Shown: in pieces, positions 61,744-64,000 of the stretch
Numbering within the stretch: the first letter of the stretch is position 1
Layout: each line of letters starts with the position of its first letter
From: an uncultured Olsenella sp.
Lineage (GTDB): Bacteria > Actinomycetota > Coriobacteriia > Coriobacteriales > Atopobiaceae
Reading direction: 5' to 3'
Length of the DNA: 64,000 bases
NCBI GenBank assembly: GCA_900316105.1
Contig: ONBR01000001.1
Coordinates: forward strand, 88,228-152,227
Made by a program: the position numbers and the translations under genes
The notes under the pieces: model-generated
Databases searched by the model: none
The model's input: the letters and a program-made list of their open reading frames with translations, nothing else
What the model was told of the DNA's origin: nothing

Positions 61744-62946
61744 TTAGGCCTGGAGCCAACGCTCGGTGCCACGCTCCTCCAGGGCGGTCAGCATGGCGAC
61801 GGGGTCCTTGACCTTCTGCAGGAAGATCATGGCTGCCACGGCGTAGGGCTTGTAGGAAGCCTCCTTGTACAGGCCATCGCGGTGAGCATCGAAGACCTCG
61901 CTGGCAACCTCGCCGTGCTCGCAGGAGACGCCCTCGATGTCTGCCGGCAGCGGGTGCATGTAGATGGTGTCCATGCCCTTGGCGGTCTTTGCCATGAGCT
62001 CGGGCGTGCAGTGCCAATCCATGTGGGTGGCGTTCTGGGCCAGGAGCTCCTGCTCCAGCTTGTCGATGCCCTCGGAGTCGCCCTCGGCGAAGAGCTTGGT
62101 GCGCTTCTCCATTGCGGCGTAGGGAGCCCAGGACTTGGGGATGACGATGTCAGCACCCTCGAAGGCCTCGGCCATGTCATGACCCTTGGTGAAGGTGGCG
62201 CCGGACTCGGCGGCGTACTTGCCAGCCTGCTCGACGAGCTCGGGCATCAGGTCGTAGCCCTCGGGGTGAGCCAGGGAGACGTTCATGCCAAAGCGGGTGA
62301 GGAGCATGATGAGGGACTGGGGGCAGGACAGGGGCTTGCCGTAGGAGGGAGAGTAGGCCCAGGTGACAGCGACCTTCTTGCCCTTGAGGTTCTCCAGACC
62401 ACCGAACTCGTTGATCAGATAAAGCAGGTCAGCGGAGGACTGGGTGGGGTGGTCGGAATCGGACTGGAGGGAGACCAGGGTGGGACGGTGGTCTAGGATG
62501 CCGGCCTCGTAGGACTCGGCAACGGACTCGGAGACCTGACGCATGTAGTCGTCGCCCTCGCCGATGTACTTGTCGTCGCGGATGCCGATGACGTCAGCCA
62601 TGAAGGAAATCATGGTAGCGGTCTCGCGGACGGTCTCGCCGTGAGCGATCTGGGACTTGGCCTCGTCGAGGTCCTGCAGCTGCAGGCCCAGCAGGTTCGT
62701 GCCCGAAGCGAAGGAGAAACGCGTACGGGTGGAGTTGTCGCGGAAGTTGGAGACGGCCAGACCGGACTGGAAGATGCGCGTGGAGATGTTGCGCTCGCGG
62801 AGGTTGCGAAGGGCGTCAGCAACGAGGTACATAGCCTTGAGCTCGTCGGTCGTCTTGTCCCACGTGTGCAGGAAGTCATTGTTGTACATCTTCGAGAAGT
62901 CGAGCTTGGAGAGCTTGTCCAGATAGCCCTTGAGCTGAGCGTCCAT
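61744..62946 (-). CDS. ygeW: YgeW-family knotted carbamoyltransferase
   Basis: The 400-residue protein belongs to the aspartate/ornithine carbamoyltransferase superfamily. The carbamoyl-phosphate site is FRDNSTRTRFSF, and the second motif HPTQSSADLLYL is followed by GKKVAVTWAYSPSYGKPLSC and the C-terminal MHPLPAD. The inserted segments match the YgeW type, which has a knotted fold and whose acceptor substrate is still unknown; it does not use ornithine or aspartate efficiently in known members. It lies between ygeY and arcC, as in E. coli-type purine clusters. Confidence 0.95.
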   Translation of the reverse strand: MDAQLKGYLDKLSKLDFSKMYNNDFLHTWDKTTDELKAMYLVADALRNLRERNISTRIFQSGLAVSNFRDNSTRTRFSFASGTNLLGLQLQDLDEAKSQIAHGETVRETATMISFMADVIGIRDDKYIGEGDDYMRQVSESVAESYEAGILDHRPTLVSLQSDSDHPTQSSADLLYLINEFGGLENLKGKKVAVTWAYSPSYGKPLSCPQSLIMLLTRFGMNVSLAHPEGYDLMPELVEQAGKYAAESGATFTKGHDMAEAFEGADIVIPKSWAPYAAMEKRTKLFAEGDSEGIDKLEQELLAQNATHMDWHCTPELMAKTAKGMDTIYMHPLPADIEGVSCEHGEVASEVFDAHRDGLYKEASYKPYAVAAMIFLQKVKDPVAMLTALEERGTERWLQA

Positions 62947-62982
62947 GTTTCAGATCCCTTTCCCTAATGCATTGCTATGTGA

Positions 62983-63043
62983 CGAGACAATAGGGACGGA
63001 GCCTTTTGTCTCAGAGACAGTTTGCTCCGTCCCTAATGTCTCG
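62983..63043. repeat. Intergenic repeat family B, locus 4
   Basis: CGAGACAATAGGGACGGAGC and GCTCCGTCCCTAATGTCTCG are near-perfect inverted copies around TTTTGTCTCAGAGACAGTTT-type sequence. It fills the gap between co-oriented ygeY and ygeW. It is almost the same as the ends of locus 3 at 47421-47566. Confidence 0.9.
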
Positions 63044-63060
63044 GTGTTGCTGAAGTGAGG

Positions 63061-64000
63061 TTACTTGATGTCGTTGTCGGTGAGCTCGGCACGATACTCG
63101 GTGACGTCCTCGGTCACGGCGCTGGGGTCATAGAGGTTGACGGCAGCGACGTAGAGGGCGGCGCAAGTGGAGAGGTCCTGCTTGTAGGTGACCTCGTTGG
63201 GTGCGTGAGCCTGAGACTCGGCGCCAGGACCAAAGCCGACGCAGGGGATGCCATAGCGGCCCTGGATGGAGACGCAGTTCGTGGAGAAGGTCCACTTGTC
63301 GCACAGGGGACGGCCCTCACGCTTGTCCATGGACTTCTCGCAGCCGATGCGCTTGTCGCCAAAGAGAGCCTTGTGGGCGTCGACCAGAGCCTTGACGTGG
63401 GGTGCGGACTCCTTGTTGATCCACGTGGGGAAGTAGGCCTCGGTCTCGTACTTCTCGCCGGTCCAGGAAGGACGATCGTACATGTACATGGAGACCTTCA
63501 CGTCATCGCCGTACTTCTTGACTGCGGGCAGGTCCTCGATCTCCTTCAGGCAGGACTTGTAGGTCTCGCCGGCGGTCATACGACGGTCGATGGAGATGGC
63601 GCAGGAGTCAGCCACGGCGCAACGAGAGGGGCTGGTGTAGAAGATCTGGGAGACGGTGCAGGTGCCGCGGCCCAGGAAGCGGGCGTCCTCGTAGTGCTCG
63701 GGGTTGTACTTGGAATCGAGCATCTTGACGAGGCCCTTGACGTCCGTGGACTCGTCGCAGCCGTTGTTGTTGAGCTTGCGGACGTCCTCGATGATGTCGG
63801 CCATCTTGTAGATGGCGTTGTCGCCGCGGTCAGGAGCGGAGCCGTGGCAGGAGACGCCGTGAACGTCGACCCTGATCTCCATGCGGCCACGGTGGCCACG
63901 ATAGATGCCGCCGTCGGTGGGCTCGGTGGAGATGACGAACTCGGGCTTGATGCCGTCGACGTTGTAGATGTACTGCCAGCACATGCCGTCGCAGTCCTCT
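63061..64000 (-). CDS. ygeY: YgeY-family selenium-linked hydrolase (3' part)
   Basis: Only the C-terminal 313 or so residues lie in the window; the frame is open to the right edge. The sequence has M20-peptidase marks: [19 protein letters not shown], a lid region with [20 protein letters not shown]-type [30 protein letters not shown], and a C-terminal His in [12 protein letters not shown]. YgeY proteins act in the selenium-linked purine/ureide cluster as metallo-hydrolases of unproven substrate. It precedes ygeW on the same strand, with a family B repeat between. Confidence 0.93.
   Translation of the reverse strand, partial: EDCDGMCWQYIYNVDGIKPEFVISTEPTDGGIYRGHRGRMEIRVDVHGVSCHGSAPDRGDNAIYKMADIIEDVRKLNNNGCDESTDVKGLVKMLDSKYNPEHYEDARFLGRGTCTVSQIFYTSPSRCAVADSCAISIDRRMTAGETYKSCLKEIEDLPAVKKYGDDVKVSMYMYDRPSWTGEKYETEAYFPTWINKESAPHVKALVDAHKALFGDKRIGCEKSMDKREGRPLCDKWTFSTNCVSIQGRYGIPCVGFGPGAESQAHAPNEVTYKQDLSTCAALYVAAVNLYDPSAVTEDVTEYRAELTDNDIK

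Overview
This is a GC-rich, gene-dense bacterial chromosome segment with no rRNA, tRNA, prophage, insertion sequence or CRISPR array that I could see. Gene content suggests an anaerobic or microaerophilic, host-associated actinobacterium of the class Coriobacteriia (Olsenella/Atopobium-like). The clues are a single-chain clostridial-size PurL, a mannose-family PTS with its DUF956 partner, ECF-type riboflavin uptake, a probably non-discriminating AspRS, a selenium-linked molybdenum hydroxylase accessory set and many small palindromic intergenic repeats. The taxonomic placement is inference; the gene content is read directly.

Left third (1-24.7 kb): a LysR regulator, a glutaredoxin-like protein, aspS, a CapA-like membrane-anchored protein and hisS; a secreted ricin-lectin/NlpC-P60 protein; a sugar block (TrpF-like protein, xylulokinase, two paralogous HAD phosphatases); an aminotransferase, galM, a DUF711 protein, two tandem membrane-anchored serine hydrolases of beta-lactamase/PBP type, the manXYZ PTS with DUF956, and murB.

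Middle (24.7-46.6 kb): an FMN riboswitch followed by ribU, a fused two-domain ECF ATPase and ecfT, which together make a riboflavin importer. Then come DUF2971, an esterase, a ROK-VOC-PHP-MFS gene string, a remnant of a PTS EIIA(Glc) domain, purL, ppk2, a DUF389 membrane protein, a small Cys-rich protein, an iron/spermidine-type ABC importer and a zinc-ribbon membrane protein.

Right third (46.8-64 kb): a molybdenum and purine/ureide catabolism island. Molybdate uptake (modABC) and cofactor synthesis (moaA, a moaC-MOSC fusion, a moeA-like gene, mogA) run leftwards. Beside them are xdhC, yqeB and divergent yqeC, which mature selenium-dependent molybdenum hydroxylases. Next come ridA, a D-hydantoinase, a ModE-MocA fusion, carbamate kinase, the orphan carbamoyltransferase ygeW and the 3' part of ygeY. 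Together they predict a pathway in which a Mo/Se hydroxylase (expected beyond the right edge) oxidises a purine-like compound, ring-opening and carbamoyl-transfer steps follow, and carbamate kinase recovers ATP.

The least explained structure is in the intergenic DNA. There are three families of palindromic repeats: A, four copies around GTCCC-N5-GGGAC; B, four loci built from GAGACA and GGGACGGAGC blocks; C, two long hairpins whose loop cores match while their stems differ by compensatory changes. There is also a 5 x 15-base tandem repeat and a 16-bp perfect hairpin.
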